A stretch of 64,000 bases of DNA, from the NCBI GenBank assembly GCA_963669405.2, contig CAXXHF010000002.1:1116001-1180000 (forward strand), read 5' to 3'. Source of the stretch: Aureisphaera sp963669405 (GTDB lineage: Bacteria > Bacteroidota > Bacteroidia > Flavobacteriales > Flavobacteriaceae). This document shows positions 9,095-18,366 of this stretch, piece by piece. A program made the translations under genes and the position numbers. Under the pieces are notes generated by a model. That model was given only the letters and a program-made list of their open reading frames with translations. It was not told the origin of the DNA and made no database searches. The stretch's first letter is position 1. Each line of letters begins with the position of its first letter.

Positions 9095-10543
9095 ATGGAA
9101 GAAAAAATTATAGACGAAAACAAACAGGGAGAGGCATTGGTTTTAAAGCCCAAAAACAATAATTCTCGTAAACTATATATAGAAAGTTATGGCTGTCAGA
9201 TGAATTTCAGTGACAGTGAAATTGTGGCTTCCATTTTGGCAGATCAAGGTTTCAATACCACGCAACAAATGGAGGAAGCAGATCTGGTATTGGTAAACAC
9301 ATGCTCCATTCGGGATAAGGCAGAACAAACAGTTCGTAAGCGATTGGAAAAATACAATGCCGTAAAAAGAATAAATCCTAAAATGAAGGTTGGTGTTTTG
9401 GGTTGTATGGCCGAACGACTAAAAAGCAAATTTCTTGAAGAAGAGAAGATTGTAGATATGGTAGTTGGCCCCGATGCCTATAAAGATCTTCCCAACCTAT
9501 TAAAAGAAGTAGAAGAAGGGCGTGATGCCGTAAATGTCATTCTTTCCAAAGATGAAACCTATGGGGATATTTCCCCCGTTCGTTTGGGTGGAAATGGAGT
9601 GACTGCCTTTGTGAGCATCACTAGAGGTTGCGATAATATGTGTACGTTTTGTGTGGTTCCCTTTACTAGAGGTAGGGAACGCAGCAGAAACCCACAAAGT
9701 ATTATTGAAGAAGTAAATGACCTTGCCGTTAAAGGGTATAAAGAAATCACCCTTTTGGGGCAGAATGTGGATAGTTATTTATGGTATGGCGGTGGACTGA
9801 AAAAGGATTTCAAAAACGCAACCGAAATACAGAAAGCAACTGCCACAAATTTTGCACAACTACTGGAAATGGCAGCACTGGCCCAACCAAAAATGCGTAT
9901 ACGGTTCTCTACCAGCAACCCCCAAGACATGACAGAAGATGTATTGCATGCCATGGCAAAATACGACAACATCTGCAATTACATTCACTTGCCCGTTCAA
10001 AGTGGCAGCACCCGTATTCTTAAAGAAATGAATCGTCAACATACCCGCGAGGAATATTTTGAATTAATTGATACGGTAAGAAGGATTATTCCAGATTGTG
10101 GTATCTCACAGGATATGATTACCGGTTTCCCTACCGAAACCGAGGAAGACCACCAAGACACCCTTTCCTTAATGGAATATGTAAAATATGACTTTGGATT
10201 TATGTTCGTGTATTCTGAAAGACCAGGAACTATGGCTGCCAGAAAATTGGAGGATGACATTCCTATGGAAGTTAAGAAGCGTAGGCTTACGGAAATTGTA
10301 GATCTTCAACAAAAACACAGTGCATATCGTACAAAACAATTTGTAGGAAAAACTGTAGAAGTGCTCATAGAGAAAGAGTCTCGAAAAAGCAATGCACAAT
10401 GGAGCGGACGTACGCAACAAAATACCGTAGCCGTATTTCCAAAAGAGAATTACAAAGTAGGTGACTTTGTCATGGTAAAAATTGAAGATTGCACCAGCGC
10501 TACCTTAATTGGTAATGCTATTGGATTTTCTAATAATAATTAA
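9095..10543 (+). CDS. miaB: tRNA-2-methylthio-N6-dimethylallyladenosine synthase MiaB
   Basis: A 482-residue radical-SAM methylthiotransferase that adds the 2-methylthio group to i6A37 of tRNAs. It has an N-terminal UPF0004 domain with the first cluster-binding Cys (ESYGCQMNFSDSE, Cys34). The radical-SAM motif RGCDNMCTFC follows, with Cys179, Cys183 and Cys186. A C-terminal TRAM domain ends the protein. Length and motifs are typical. An upstream promoter is visible. The next gene, a lipoprotein, starts only 13 bases after the stop and may be read through. Confidence 0.98.
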   Translation: MEEKIIDENKQGEALVLKPKNNNSRKLYIESYGCQMNFSDSEIVASILADQGFNTTQQMEEADLVLVNTCSIRDKAEQTVRKRLEKYNAVKRINPKMKVGVLGCMAERLKSKFLEEEKIVDMVVGPDAYKDLPNLLKEVEEGRDAVNVILSKDETYGDISPVRLGGNGVTAFVSITRGCDNMCTFCVVPFTRGRERSRNPQSIIEEVNDLAVKGYKEITLLGQNVDSYLWYGGGLKKDFKNATEIQKATATNFAQLLEMAALAQPKMRIRFSTSNPQDMTEDVLHAMAKYDNICNYIHLPVQSGSTRILKEMNRQHTREEYFELIDTVRRIIPDCGISQDMITGFPTETEEDHQDTLSLMEYVKYDFGFMFVYSERPGTMAARKLEDDIPMEVKKRRLTEIVDLQQKHSAYRTKQFVGKTVEVLIEKESRKSNAQWSGRTQQNTVAVFPKENYKVGDFVMVKIEDCTSATLIGNAIGFSNNN

Positions 10544-10556
10544 AACAACTCCTTGC

Positions 10557-11438
10557 ATGAAAAAACTATTTGGCTTTCTTTTTACAGCTCTGCTCCTTTT
10601 GGGGTGTTCTAGTGATGATTCCTCAAACAACAACAATGAAGACAACGGAGGAGATCAAAATACAGTTTTAAACATCAAAAAATTAACAACTGTAAACTCA
10701 CTTACCGATTATACATCTGTTACATATTTTAATGAAAACGGAACTGTTCAGAGAAGATTGGGGTTTAATACAGGGCAAAATGAAAGCACCAGTTCCTATG
10801 AGTTATATGAATACAACTCTGGGCAAAATCTAATATCCATAAAATTGTACGATGCCAATGGTCAATTCATTAGAGATTGGAGATTATACACATATGACTC
10901 TCAGGAAAGGCTCTCTGCTATAACCGATTATGGAGATGGCTCTCACCTACCCTATCATACCTCCTTTATGTATGAAACCAATCGAGTAGATTTTTTAGAA
11001 AACGAAACCAACAAATCCGGCTATGTAGTTTTTGATTCGCAGCAAAGAATAATTGAAACGGCACATGATGATACAGGGTTAGGAACTTTTCAGCAACATA
11101 GTTTTATCTATGAAAACGGAAAAGTAATTGAAATATCCAAAGGAGACGGTACAATTTACAATAATACTATAGACGCTAATACGAACCCTCTTTTTAGAGA
11201 TTTTATAGCAAACCCTATGCAGTATATGCTTATAGACCAGTATTTATATGATATAGATTTCACTTTTCATTATTCTTATTTACAGAACAATACTGAAAGG
11301 GTTACAAGCACAACAAATAGCGTAGTATTCGAATTAGAAGAAACTACCTATGTATACAATTCAGACAATTATCCATTAAGTTCCAGTACAACACGTCATG
11401 ATGGCGCTGTTATTACAAGAGCTTTCGAATATCATTAA
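10557..11438 (+). CDS. lipoprotein of unknown function with YD-like repeats
   Basis: A 293-residue lipoprotein. The signal MKKLFGFLFTALLLLGC gives Cys17, followed by a Ser/Asp/Asn-rich linker typical of surface lipoproteins in this group. I chose the ATG at 10557. The frame is open further upstream inside miaB, but those residues are not a signal sequence. The body has loosely repeated units of the form Y.Y.....ITDY/SFMYETN, resembling the YD/RHS-like beta repeats of bacteroidetal cell-surface proteins. No catalytic motif is visible. It sits between miaB and the sigma-54 activator on the same strand. Function unknown. Confidence 0.75.
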   Translation: MKKLFGFLFTALLLLGCSSDDSSNNNNEDNGGDQNTVLNIKKLTTVNSLTDYTSVTYFNENGTVQRRLGFNTGQNESTSSYELYEYNSGQNLISIKLYDANGQFIRDWRLYTYDSQERLSAITDYGDGSHLPYHTSFMYETNRVDFLENETNKSGYVVFDSQQRIIETAHDDTGLGTFQQHSFIYENGKVIEISKGDGTIYNNTIDANTNPLFRDFIANPMQYMLIDQYLYDIDFTFHYSYLQNNTERVTSTTNSVVFELEETTYVYNSDNYPLSSSTTRHDGAVITRAFEYH

Positions 11439-11467
11439 AACTAAGGCTAAGACCCTATTATAAAACC

Positions 11468-12745
11468 ATGGAAAACGTACAAGCCGTTAAACAACGATTT
11501 GGAATTATAGGCAACGACTCGGTATTGAACCGTGCCGTAGAAAAAGCCGTTCAGGTAGCCCCTACTGATATTTCCGTATTGGTTACCGGTGAAAGTGGTG
11601 TGGGAAAAGAAAGCATACCCAAAATCATTCACTCCCTCTCCCATAGAAAACATGGCAAGTACATTGCCGTAAACTGTGGAGCTATTCCTGAAGGAACCAT
11701 AGACAGTGAACTTTTTGGACATGAAAAAGGTGCTTTTACTGGTGCTACGGCTACCCGTAGTGGTTATTTTGAAGTGGCCGATGGCGGAACAATCTTCCTT
11801 GATGAAGTGGGAGAACTTCCCTTGCCTACCCAAGTGCGTTTGTTGCGCGTATTGGAGAACGGGGAATTCCTAAAAGTAGGTTCTTCCAAAGCACAAAAGA
11901 CTGATGTTCGTATTGTAGCTGCCACTAACGTAAAGATGGCCGAAGCCATTGAAAAAGGAAAATTTCGTGAAGATCTTTATTACAGATTAAGCACCGTAGA
12001 GATCGCTTTACCTCCACTCAGGAAAAGACACGAAGACATTCATTTGTTATTTCGAAAATTTGCAGCAGATTTCGCCCAGAAATACAAAATGCCAACCATC
12101 CGTTTGGAAGATTCAGCCGTAAGTCTATTGCTACAATATAAATGGGGCGGAAATATCCGTCAGTTACGAAATGTTGCAGAGCAGATATCTGTGCTTGAAC
12201 AGAAAAGAACCATTTCTTATGAGACATTAAAAGGCTACCTTCCAGATGTAGGAAGCAACCTTCCTGCGGTAATCAACACTAAGAAACCTGAGAGTGATTT
12301 CAGCAATGAAAGAGAAATCCTATATAAGGTTTTGTTTGATATGCAACGAGATATCAACGACTTGAAAAAACTGACCATGGAGTTGATGAAAAGCGGTAAT
12401 TCTGCAGAGGTGCGTGAAGAAAACTCTACCCTTATCAACAAGATTTATTCTGAAGAAACCGATCGGGAAGCACAATTAGCAGCTATTGTAGAAGAAGAAA
12501 CACCTCAATCTTATGATGTGGAATTAGTAACCCCTACTGAGGAAGCACTCCCTGAAACGCAAGAAGACAAATATCATTTTGCCGAAGAAATTCAAGAGGA
12601 AGAAAACCTTTCCCTACATGAAAAAGAATTGGAACTCATTCGGAAATCTTTAGAAAAATACGGTGGTAAACGAAAAGATGCCGCCAAAGAATTGGGTATT
12701 AGTGAACGAACTCTATACCGTAAAATTAAACAATTTAATTTGTAG
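11468..12745 (+). CDS. sigma-54-dependent transcriptional activator (AAA+ and Fis-type HTH, no receiver domain)
   Basis: A 425-residue bacterial enhancer-binding protein. It has Walker A (GESGVGKE), the sigma-54 contact loop GAFTGA in GHEKGAFTGATATRSGYF, Walker B (GGTIFLDEVGELP) and the arginine-finger region. The HTH_8/Fis-type DNA-binding helix ends the protein (GGKRKDAAKELGISERTLYR). There is no N-terminal receiver, GAF or PAS domain; the AAA+ domain begins almost at once. An acidic, Glu-rich linker (about residues 300-385) separates AAA+ and HTH. It heads the run lptE-TPR-secG-groES-groEL. The signal that controls it cannot be read from the sequence. Confidence 0.92.
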   Translation: MENVQAVKQRFGIIGNDSVLNRAVEKAVQVAPTDISVLVTGESGVGKESIPKIIHSLSHRKHGKYIAVNCGAIPEGTIDSELFGHEKGAFTGATATRSGYFEVADGGTIFLDEVGELPLPTQVRLLRVLENGEFLKVGSSKAQKTDVRIVAATNVKMAEAIEKGKFREDLYYRLSTVEIALPPLRKRHEDIHLLFRKFAADFAQKYKMPTIRLEDSAVSLLLQYKWGGNIRQLRNVAEQISVLEQKRTISYETLKGYLPDVGSNLPAVINTKKPESDFSNEREILYKVLFDMQRDINDLKKLTMELMKSGNSAEVREENSTLINKIYSEETDREAQLAAIVEEETPQSYDVELVTPTEEALPETQEDKYHFAEEIQEEENLSLHEKELELIRKSLEKYGGKRKDAAKELGISERTLYRKIKQFNL

Positions 12746-12760
12746 CTTTCCGCTCTTTAT

Positions 12761-13270
12761 ATGACTAAACTATTTCGAATCGTTGTCTGCCTAAGCATTG
12801 TGGTCCTTTTTCAAGGATGCAAGGTAAAGTACTCTTTTTCTGGGGCCAATATTGGTAATGCAAAAACTTTTCAGGTTAACAATTTTGTAAACAATGCTGC
12901 TCTGGTAGAACCTCGTGTAGCTCGGGATTTCACCTTGGCTTTACAAGACATTATACTCACCCAAACAAGTTTGAGCCTTACCCCTAGCAATGGCGATTTG
13001 CTTTACGAAGGCGAAATCACTCAATATTATGTGTCTCCTATTACAGCTACTTCACAAAGTACCGCAGCTCAAAACAGATTAACCATTGGCGTAAATGTTC
13101 GTTATTACAATACGCTGGAACCGGAAAAAGATTTTGAGGAAAAATTTTCGTTTTACTTCGATTATGATGGTGGCGCACAACTTATAGGATCACAATTGGA
13201 TGAAGCACTGGAGGTTGTTTTTGAACGTTTAACACAAGATATTTTCAATAGATCCTTAGCAGATTGGTAA
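12761..13270 (+). CDS. lptE: LPS-assembly lipoprotein LptE family
   Basis: A 169-residue lipoprotein with the signal MTKLFRIVVCLSIVVLFQGC, lipidated Cys20. It has the LptE-like fold signature of Bacteroidetes: YSFSGANIG after the Cys, then FVNNAALVEPRVARDFTLALQD and a late F.YFDYDGGAQLIG segment. In the family, LptE plugs the LptD barrel that places lipopolysaccharide in the outer membrane. It starts 15 bases after the sigma-54 activator and ends one base before the TPR gene, so it is part of one operon. lptC is also in this window (63.2 kb), far from it. Confidence 0.85.
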   Translation: MTKLFRIVVCLSIVVLFQGCKVKYSFSGANIGNAKTFQVNNFVNNAALVEPRVARDFTLALQDIILTQTSLSLTPSNGDLLYEGEITQYYVSPITATSQSTAAQNRLTIGVNVRYYNTLEPEKDFEEKFSFYFDYDGGAQLIGSQLDEALEVVFERLTQDIFNRSLADW

Positions 13271-13271
13271 T

Positions 13272-14162
13272 ATGAACACTAGCACCTATACATATCTTTT
13301 GGCGAATCCGCAGACGATCCATCCAGATCAGGTAAAGGAGCTAGATACCCTATTGGCAAAGTATCCATATTTTCAGAGCGCGCGTGCAATACAACTCAAA
13401 GGCCTAAAAAATCAGAATAGTTATCTATACAATGATGCTTTAAAACTAGCCGCCGCACATACTACAGATAGAGACATTCTTTTTGAGTACATTACTTCCA
13501 AAGATTTTGTTCAGAATAATATTTCAGAAATCATCCTTCAACAAAGTGATGTCGTAAAAGAAATCGAAGTAGTGTCTGAAGATATTTCTGAAAAAGTAAG
13601 TCGTGAGATTCACGAACAACTGCAGTCAGAAATGAAAAAGGCTGAAGCTATTCTAAATCCAGATCTCTTTGAGCGTAAATCAACTCCTATAGAAGTAGCA
13701 CCTCCCAAAGAAAAAGAAGAAGCTCTCCCGCCAGAAAAACCCCTTGAGGTAGATACACCACTTTCTTTTACAAAAAGTGATACACATTCTTTTGGCGAAT
13801 GGCTAAAATTAACACAGGCCAACCCCATAGAACGGGAAGAAAAAAATGAAGAAGAATCGCAAACAGATACCCAAAAGGACCGAGAGCGAAAGTTTCAGCT
13901 CATAGAAAAGTTTATTCAAGAGCGGCCCAAAATTGAACCCAAAGAAACAGTTGCAAAAAACAAAAACCTGGCAAAGCCATACACACAGGCTCCTGAACAG
14001 TTAATGACAGAAACTTTAGCTAAGGTTTATTTGCAACAAAAGAACTATAAAAAAGCTATTCAAGCTTATAAAATTTTAATTTTGAAAAATCCCGAAAAAA
14101 GTGGTTTCTTTGCAGACCAAATTCGGGCGATAAAAAAATTGATTAAAACAGAAGAACAATGA
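13272..14162 (+). CDS. TPR-containing protein of unknown function
   Basis: A 296-residue protein without a signal peptide, hence probably cytoplasmic. The N-terminal 100 residues are helical. The middle is a charged, Pro/Glu-rich linker (about residues 135-215). The C-terminus holds at least one clear TPR unit (LAKVYLQQKNYKKAIQAYKILILKNP given here only in part). It lies between lptE and secG, and its stop overlaps the secG start by 4 bases (ATGA), so translation is probably coupled. The order is conserved in flavobacteria, but no role is known to me. Confidence 0.8.
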   Translation: MNTSTYTYLLANPQTIHPDQVKELDTLLAKYPYFQSARAIQLKGLKNQNSYLYNDALKLAAAHTTDRDILFEYITSKDFVQNNISEIILQQSDVVKEIEVVSEDISEKVSREIHEQLQSEMKKAEAILNPDLFERKSTPIEVAPPKEKEEALPPEKPLEVDTPLSFTKSDTHSFGEWLKLTQANPIEREEKNEEESQTDTQKDRERKFQLIEKFIQERPKIEPKETVAKNKNLAKPYTQAPEQLMTETLAKVYLQQKNYKKAIQAYKILILKNPEKSGFFADQIRAIKKLIKTEEQ

Positions 14163-14494
14163 CGCAATTTACCATATTTTTAGTCCTAATCGTTTTCGTA
14201 GCATTCTTGCTAGTGGTGGTTATCATGGTACAGAACCCTAAAGGAGGCGGATTGTCATCTACTTTTGGTGGTGGCGGTGGTCAGCAATTGGGAGGTGTAA
14301 AGAAAACAACAGACTTTCTAGATAAGAGTACTTGGACCTTAGCAGTTATCCTATTGGCTTTAATCTTGTTATCCAATATTTCTTTATTTGACGGACAAGG
14401 AAGTGGAGATTTCCTTCAGGATGAAATTCAAAACGTAGAACTTCCAGATACTAATTCAGGAAATACTAACGGAGGAGCTGGAAACGGTAATTAA
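14159..14494 (+). CDS. secG: protein translocase subunit SecG
   Basis: A 111-residue inner-membrane protein with two transmembrane helices (residues about 4-24 and 57-76). The conserved VQNPKGGGLSSTFGGG loop between them is the SecG signature. It is the small subunit of the SecYEG channel. The C-terminal tail is acidic, then Gly/Asn-rich, which is usual for Bacteroidetes SecG. Its start overlaps the stop of the TPR gene, and a strong terminator follows. Confidence 0.95.
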   Translation: MTQFTIFLVLIVFVAFLLVVVIMVQNPKGGGLSSTFGGGGGQQLGGVKKTTDFLDKSTWTLAVILLALILLSNISLFDGQGSGDFLQDEIQNVELPDTNSGNTNGGAGNGN

Positions 14495-14514
14495 GAAAAA
14501 CCAACATACGATAT

Positions 14515-14549
14515 AAAAAATGCCAGCTTGTGACAAGTTGGCATTTTTT
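14515..14549 (+). terminator. rho-independent terminator after secG
   Basis: An A6 run and the stem TGCCAGCTTG / CAAGTTGGCA (one G-T pair) around a TGA loop, followed by six T. It lies 21 bases after the secG stop and separates the secG operon from groES-groEL. Confidence 0.85.
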
Positions 14550-14649
14550 GTTTCATTTTGACAGAAATTCCCAAATGGCACAATTTCTGAAAATACGCAA
14601 AGCGTAATTGAATAATCATATAAATTAACTTCATAAAATATTATTGAAA

Positions 14650-14925
14650 ATGGCATTGAAAATCCAACCACTTTCAGATCGCGTTTTGGTAGAACCTCAA
14701 GCTGCCGAAACCCAAACTGCTTCTGGAATCTACATTCCAGACTCTGCTAAAGAAAAACCACAACAAGGAAAAGTTGTAGCTGTTGGCAAGGGTAAAAAAG
14801 ACCACGATATGACCGTAAAGGTGGGTGACACTGTTTTGTACGGAAAATACTCGGGTAGTGAGCTCAAGTTCGATGGAAAAGACTATTTAATCATGCGTGA
14901 GGATGACATTCTCGCCATTATCTAA
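14650..14925 (+). CDS. groES: co-chaperonin GroES
   Basis: A 91-residue Hsp10 that caps the GroEL folding chamber. It has the expected KIQPLSDRVLVEPQAAE start, a mobile loop (TASGIYIPDSAKEKPQQG) and the end YLIMREDDILAII. An in-frame TTG lies six bases earlier, but the ATG at 14650 gives the normal N-terminus. It is 77 bases upstream of groEL in the usual order. I see no CIRCE-type inverted repeat upstream, so heat control would have to use another mechanism. Confidence 0.97.
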   Translation: MALKIQPLSDRVLVEPQAAETQTASGIYIPDSAKEKPQQGKVVAVGKGKKDHDMTVKVGDTVLYGKYSGSELKFDGKDYLIMREDDILAII

Positions 14926-15002
14926 TTCCAAACAATAAAAAATCAATCTAACAAAAGCCAAAAGCTTACAGTATAAAGCCAATGGCATAAAGTTTATATA
15001 AA

Positions 15003-16634
15003 ATGGCAAAAGATATAAAATTTGATGTGGAAGCACGGGACGCAATTAAGCGTGGTGTAGACGCATTGGCTAACGCAGTAAAAGTAACGTTGGGCCCTAA
15101 GGGAAGAAATGTAATTATTAGCAAATCCTTTGGAGCACCTCAAGTAACCAAAGACGGAGTTTCTGTTGCTAAAGAAATAGAATTGGAAGATGCCCTTGAA
15201 AACATGGGGGCTCAAATGGTAAAGGAAGTGGCTTCCAAAACTAATGACCTTGCAGGTGACGGTACAACAACCGCAACCGTATTAGCACAAGCTATTGTAA
15301 AAGAAGGATTGAAAAACGTGGCTGCTGGTGCAAACCCAATGGACTTAAAACGCGGTATCGACACTGCTGTTGAGGCTATTGTTGCTGATCTAGAAAAACA
15401 ATCTACCAAAGTAGGAAACTCTTCAGAAAAGATTCAACAAGTAGCTTCTATTTCTGCCAATAACGATCTACAAATTGGAGATCTCATTGCCAAAGCATTC
15501 GGCAAAGTTGGAAAAGAAGGAGTTATCACTGTGGAGGAAGCTAAAGGAACCGAAACCTATGTAGATGTTGTAGAAGGAATGCAGTTTGATCGTGGATACC
15601 TATCTCCTTACTTTGTAACCGACAGCGATAAAATGCAAACCGAATTGGAAGGCCCTATGATCTTGTTGTACGACAAGAAAATTTCTAATATGAAGGATTT
15701 ACTTCCTGTATTAGAACCTGTAGCCCAACAAGGAAAATCATTATTAATCATTGCCGAAGACGTAGAAGGCGAAGCCTTAGCCACTTTGGTGGTTAACAAA
15801 TTACGCGGTGCTCTTAAAATTGCTGCCGTTAAAGCTCCAGGATTTGGAGACCGTCGTAAGGCCATGCTAGAAGACATTGCCATACTTACTGGTGGTACCG
15901 TAATCTCAGAAGAAAGAGGATTTACCTTAGAAAATGCTACTGTTGAAATGTTGGGAACTGCCGAAACAGTAACCATTGATAAAGACAATACTACCATTGT
16001 AAACGGTGCTGGAAACAAAAGCGACATCAAGGCACGTGTAGGACAGATCAAAGCTCAAATTGAAACCACAACTAGCGATTACGATAAAGAAAAACTACAA
16101 GAGCGTTTGGCTAAATTGGCTGGAGGAGTTGCAGTATTGTATGTAGGTGCTGCTTCTGAAGTAGAAATGAAAGAAAAGAAAGATCGTGTAGATGATGCAC
16201 TTCATGCAACCAGAGCTGCGGTTGAGGAAGGAATCGTTGCCGGAGGTGGAGTTGCTTTGGTTCGTGCCAAAAAGGTATTGGAAAAATTGACAACAGAAAC
16301 CATGGACGAGACCACGGGAATTCAGATTGTAGCCCGTGCCATCGAATCACCTTTGCGTACCATTGTTGAAAATGCCGGAGGAGAAGGTTCTGTCGTAACC
16401 AATAAAGTCATTGAAGGCAAGAAAAACTTTGGTTACAACGCTAAGAATGATCAATACGTTGACATGCTGAAAGAAGGAATCATCGATCCTAAAAAAGTAA
16501 CACGTATTGCATTGGAAAATGCAGCTTCTGTAGCAGGAATGATCTTGACTACCGAGTGTGCCTTGGTAGATATTAAAGAAGATGCTCCTGCCATGCCTCC
16601 AATGGGCGGCGGCGGAATGCCCGGTATGATGTAA
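15003..16634 (+). CDS. groEL: chaperonin GroEL
   Basis: A 543-residue Hsp60 that folds cytoplasmic proteins in an ATP-driven double ring. It shows the invariant VTLGPKGRNVII, the ATP-site GDGTTTATVLAQ, the hinge and apical-domain sequences, and the C-terminal Gly/Met repeat (GGGGMPGMM). Length is normal. It follows groES and ends in a terminator. The gene uses frequent, well-adapted codons, as expected for a highly expressed protein. Confidence 0.98.
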   Translation: MAKDIKFDVEARDAIKRGVDALANAVKVTLGPKGRNVIISKSFGAPQVTKDGVSVAKEIELEDALENMGAQMVKEVASKTNDLAGDGTTTATVLAQAIVKEGLKNVAAGANPMDLKRGIDTAVEAIVADLEKQSTKVGNSSEKIQQVASISANNDLQIGDLIAKAFGKVGKEGVITVEEAKGTETYVDVVEGMQFDRGYLSPYFVTDSDKMQTELEGPMILLYDKKISNMKDLLPVLEPVAQQGKSLLIIAEDVEGEALATLVVNKLRGALKIAAVKAPGFGDRRKAMLEDIAILTGGTVISEERGFTLENATVEMLGTAETVTIDKDNTTIVNGAGNKSDIKARVGQIKAQIETTTSDYDKEKLQERLAKLAGGVAVLYVGAASEVEMKEKKDRVDDALHATRAAVEEGIVAGGGVALVRAKKVLEKLTTETMDETTGIQIVARAIESPLRTIVENAGGEGSVVTNKVIEGKKNFGYNAKNDQYVDMLKEGIIDPKKVTRIALENAASVAGMILTTECALVDIKEDAPAMPPMGGGGMPGMM

Positions 16635-16684
16635 TGCGCAGCGCGTATATGTAAAAAATAGATTTTGGTTCGTTCTGAATCTAG

Positions 16685-16712
16685 AAAACCCTCGCTTTTA
16701 GCGGGGGTTTTT
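16685..16712 (+). terminator. rho-independent terminator after groEL
   Basis: Stem AAAACCCTCGCT / AGCGGGGGTTTT (one T-G pair) with a TTT loop, then further T. It lies 50 bases past the groEL stop. Confidence 0.8.
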
Positions 16713-16809
16713 GCGTAAGAAAGGAAAGCGGTATTTTAGTAGTACCTATGGAACAAAAGAAATTACTTTTACTGGGGACAACTGCTGAAATCTAAAAACG
16801 AAACAAACT

Positions 16810-17550
16810 ATGAAAATAGGCATCATGAGTGCCATGTTGGAAGAAATGGAATCCTTACTCCAGGCATTGAAAATCGATTCCATACAGGAAACAGGAAACC
16901 GCAAATACTATACTGGCACATTATGGGGCAAAGAGGTTGTGTTGGTCTTTTCTCGTTGGGGAAAAGTGGCCTCGGCTACTACAGCCACACATCTTATTTT
17001 AGATTATAAAGTAGATCGTATGCTGTTTTCAGGAGTAGCGGGAGCATTAGACCCATCATTGAAGGTTGGGGATATCGTAATAGGCACCAAACTCTACCAA
17101 CACGATATGGACGCAAGACCCATTTTTTCACAATTTGAAATACCTTTAGTAAATACTTCCTATTTCGAAACAGACACAACCATTCGTACTGATTTGAAAA
17201 AAGCTGCAACTTCCTTCTTAGAAAATCACAATATCCCCGAAACCACTCAAAAAGCATTTCATATCCACGATCCCAAAGTAATGGTAGGCGCTATTGCAAG
17301 TGGCGATCGATTTATTTCTGATTTAGATGATGCCCAAAACATAAAAAATCTTCTTCCCGAAGTATTATGTGTAGAAATGGAAGGAGCTGCTGTGGCTCAA
17401 GTTTGTGCTGATTACGATATTCCGTTTGCCCTCATACGAACTATTTCTGATGAGGCCAACCATAATGCTACTATCGATTTTCAGGAATTTGTAAAGGAAG
17501 TAGCAACAGTTTACACTTATGGAATTTTAAAGGTATTTATAAATAACTGA
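16810..17550 (+). CDS. mtnN: 5'-methylthioadenosine/S-adenosylhomocysteine nucleosidase
   Basis: A 246-residue member of the PNP/UDP phosphorylase superfamily. It starts MKIGIMSAMLEEMESL, has the SGVAGALDPSLKVGDIVIG substrate loop, the VEMEGAAVAQVC motif with the ribose-binding Met-Glu pair, and the catalytic Asp in RTISDEAN. It hydrolyses MTA and SAH to free adenine, protecting SAM-dependent enzymes and feeding methionine salvage. It is about 175 bases downstream of groEL behind a terminator, so it is separately expressed. The next gene is convergent. Confidence 0.95.
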   Translation: MKIGIMSAMLEEMESLLQALKIDSIQETGNRKYYTGTLWGKEVVLVFSRWGKVASATTATHLILDYKVDRMLFSGVAGALDPSLKVGDIVIGTKLYQHDMDARPIFSQFEIPLVNTSYFETDTTIRTDLKKAATSFLENHNIPETTQKAFHIHDPKVMVGAIASGDRFISDLDDAQNIKNLLPEVLCVEMEGAAVAQVCADYDIPFALIRTISDEANHNATIDFQEFVKEVATVYTYGILKVFINN

Positions 17551-17570
17551 AGTATTACCCAACAACGAAA

Positions 17571-18281
17571 CTACTCCATCACCACATCATAAAAATACTC
17601 AGCCCTTAGCTGTTGCCTATTCAACAAGGAGTCTACAAAATAACTTTTACGATGTTTATTGAAAAGTAATCCTTTGTAGTGTTGAAACTCTAAATTCTCA
17701 ATAAGACTGTAACGTCCGTTATGCAGGACACGATTAGCCACACAACGATTTCTTTCATCAAAATAAAACCACCAAACATCTTCAGAATTGGGATAGACAA
17801 CCTTTACTTCTGAAACAGGAACCGTGTCAAATAATATTTTTTTGCCAACATATTCCATTTCCGCACCTGCATCCTTCAATTTAAAGGGTTGAAAGAACAC
17901 AAATTCAGCTGATTGAATGGTCTTTAGTGATTTTTGTATCGTAATAGAATCTCGAATAATAGAATCGTTCACAGTGGTGAACACCTCATTTCCATCATAG
18001 GAAACCTCCCTAACCGTACCATCCCATAAACCATGGATCTTGACCTTATATCTGGGATGATACGAAAATGTTTGATATTGCCGCTCCTGAGATTCCAAAT
18101 GACCTTCTTCATCAAACAATTTTACGATCTTTCTAAATTCGATGACGTCCAAATTTTCATAAGCCTGCCATCCTCCATGAGCAAGAATACTGTTTCCAAT
18201 AATTTCTTGTGGAGTGGGCTCCACCTCTTTGTTACAACTGTACAATACAATGACAAAACAGAAAAGGGTTAGATAGCGCAT
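17571..18281 (-). CDS. lipoprotein of unknown function (DUF6503-like)
   Basis: A 236-residue lipoprotein with the signal MRYLTLFCFVIVLYSC, lipidated Cys16. The mature part starts with EIIGNSILAHGGWQAYENLD, a sequence type I associate with a flavobacterial domain of unknown function (DUF6503). It resembles LolA/LolB-like outer-membrane proteins with beta-rich repeats (VSYDGNEVF, VKVVYPNSEDVWWFYFDERN). The domain name is from memory and should be checked. It stands alone, convergent with mtnN. Confidence 0.7.
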   Translation of the reverse strand: MRYLTLFCFVIVLYSCNKEVEPTPQEIIGNSILAHGGWQAYENLDVIEFRKIVKLFDEEGHLESQERQYQTFSYHPRYKVKIHGLWDGTVREVSYDGNEVFTTVNDSIIRDSITIQKSLKTIQSAEFVFFQPFKLKDAGAEMEYVGKKILFDTVPVSEVKVVYPNSEDVWWFYFDERNRCVANRVLHNGRYSLIENLEFQHYKGLLFNKHRKSYFVDSLLNRQQLRAEYFYDVVME

Positions 18282-18308
18282 GATTTAGAATTAGAAATCC
18301 GAAATTAC

Positions 18309-18341
18309 AAAAAAGCCCATAAGATTGACATCTTACGGGCT
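18309..18341 (-). terminator. rho-independent terminator of the TonB receptor/HMA protein unit
   Basis: Stem AGCCCATAAGAT / ATCTTACGGGCT (one mismatch) with a TGAC loop. On the minus strand a T6 run follows. It lies 26 bases downstream of the HMA gene stop. Confidence 0.8.
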
Positions 18342-18366
18342 GTTATATTAGGAATGAATTTTTCAG

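Noticed and set aside
16748..16795. A 15-codon open frame (MEQKKLLLLGTTAEI) between groEL and mtnN.
   Set aside because: Too short, with no promoter, conserved partner or leader-peptide feature. Not called a gene.
18309..18341. The hairpin as a small RNA or attachment site.
   Set aside because: Stem plus T-run directly after an operon end is adequately explained as a terminator.
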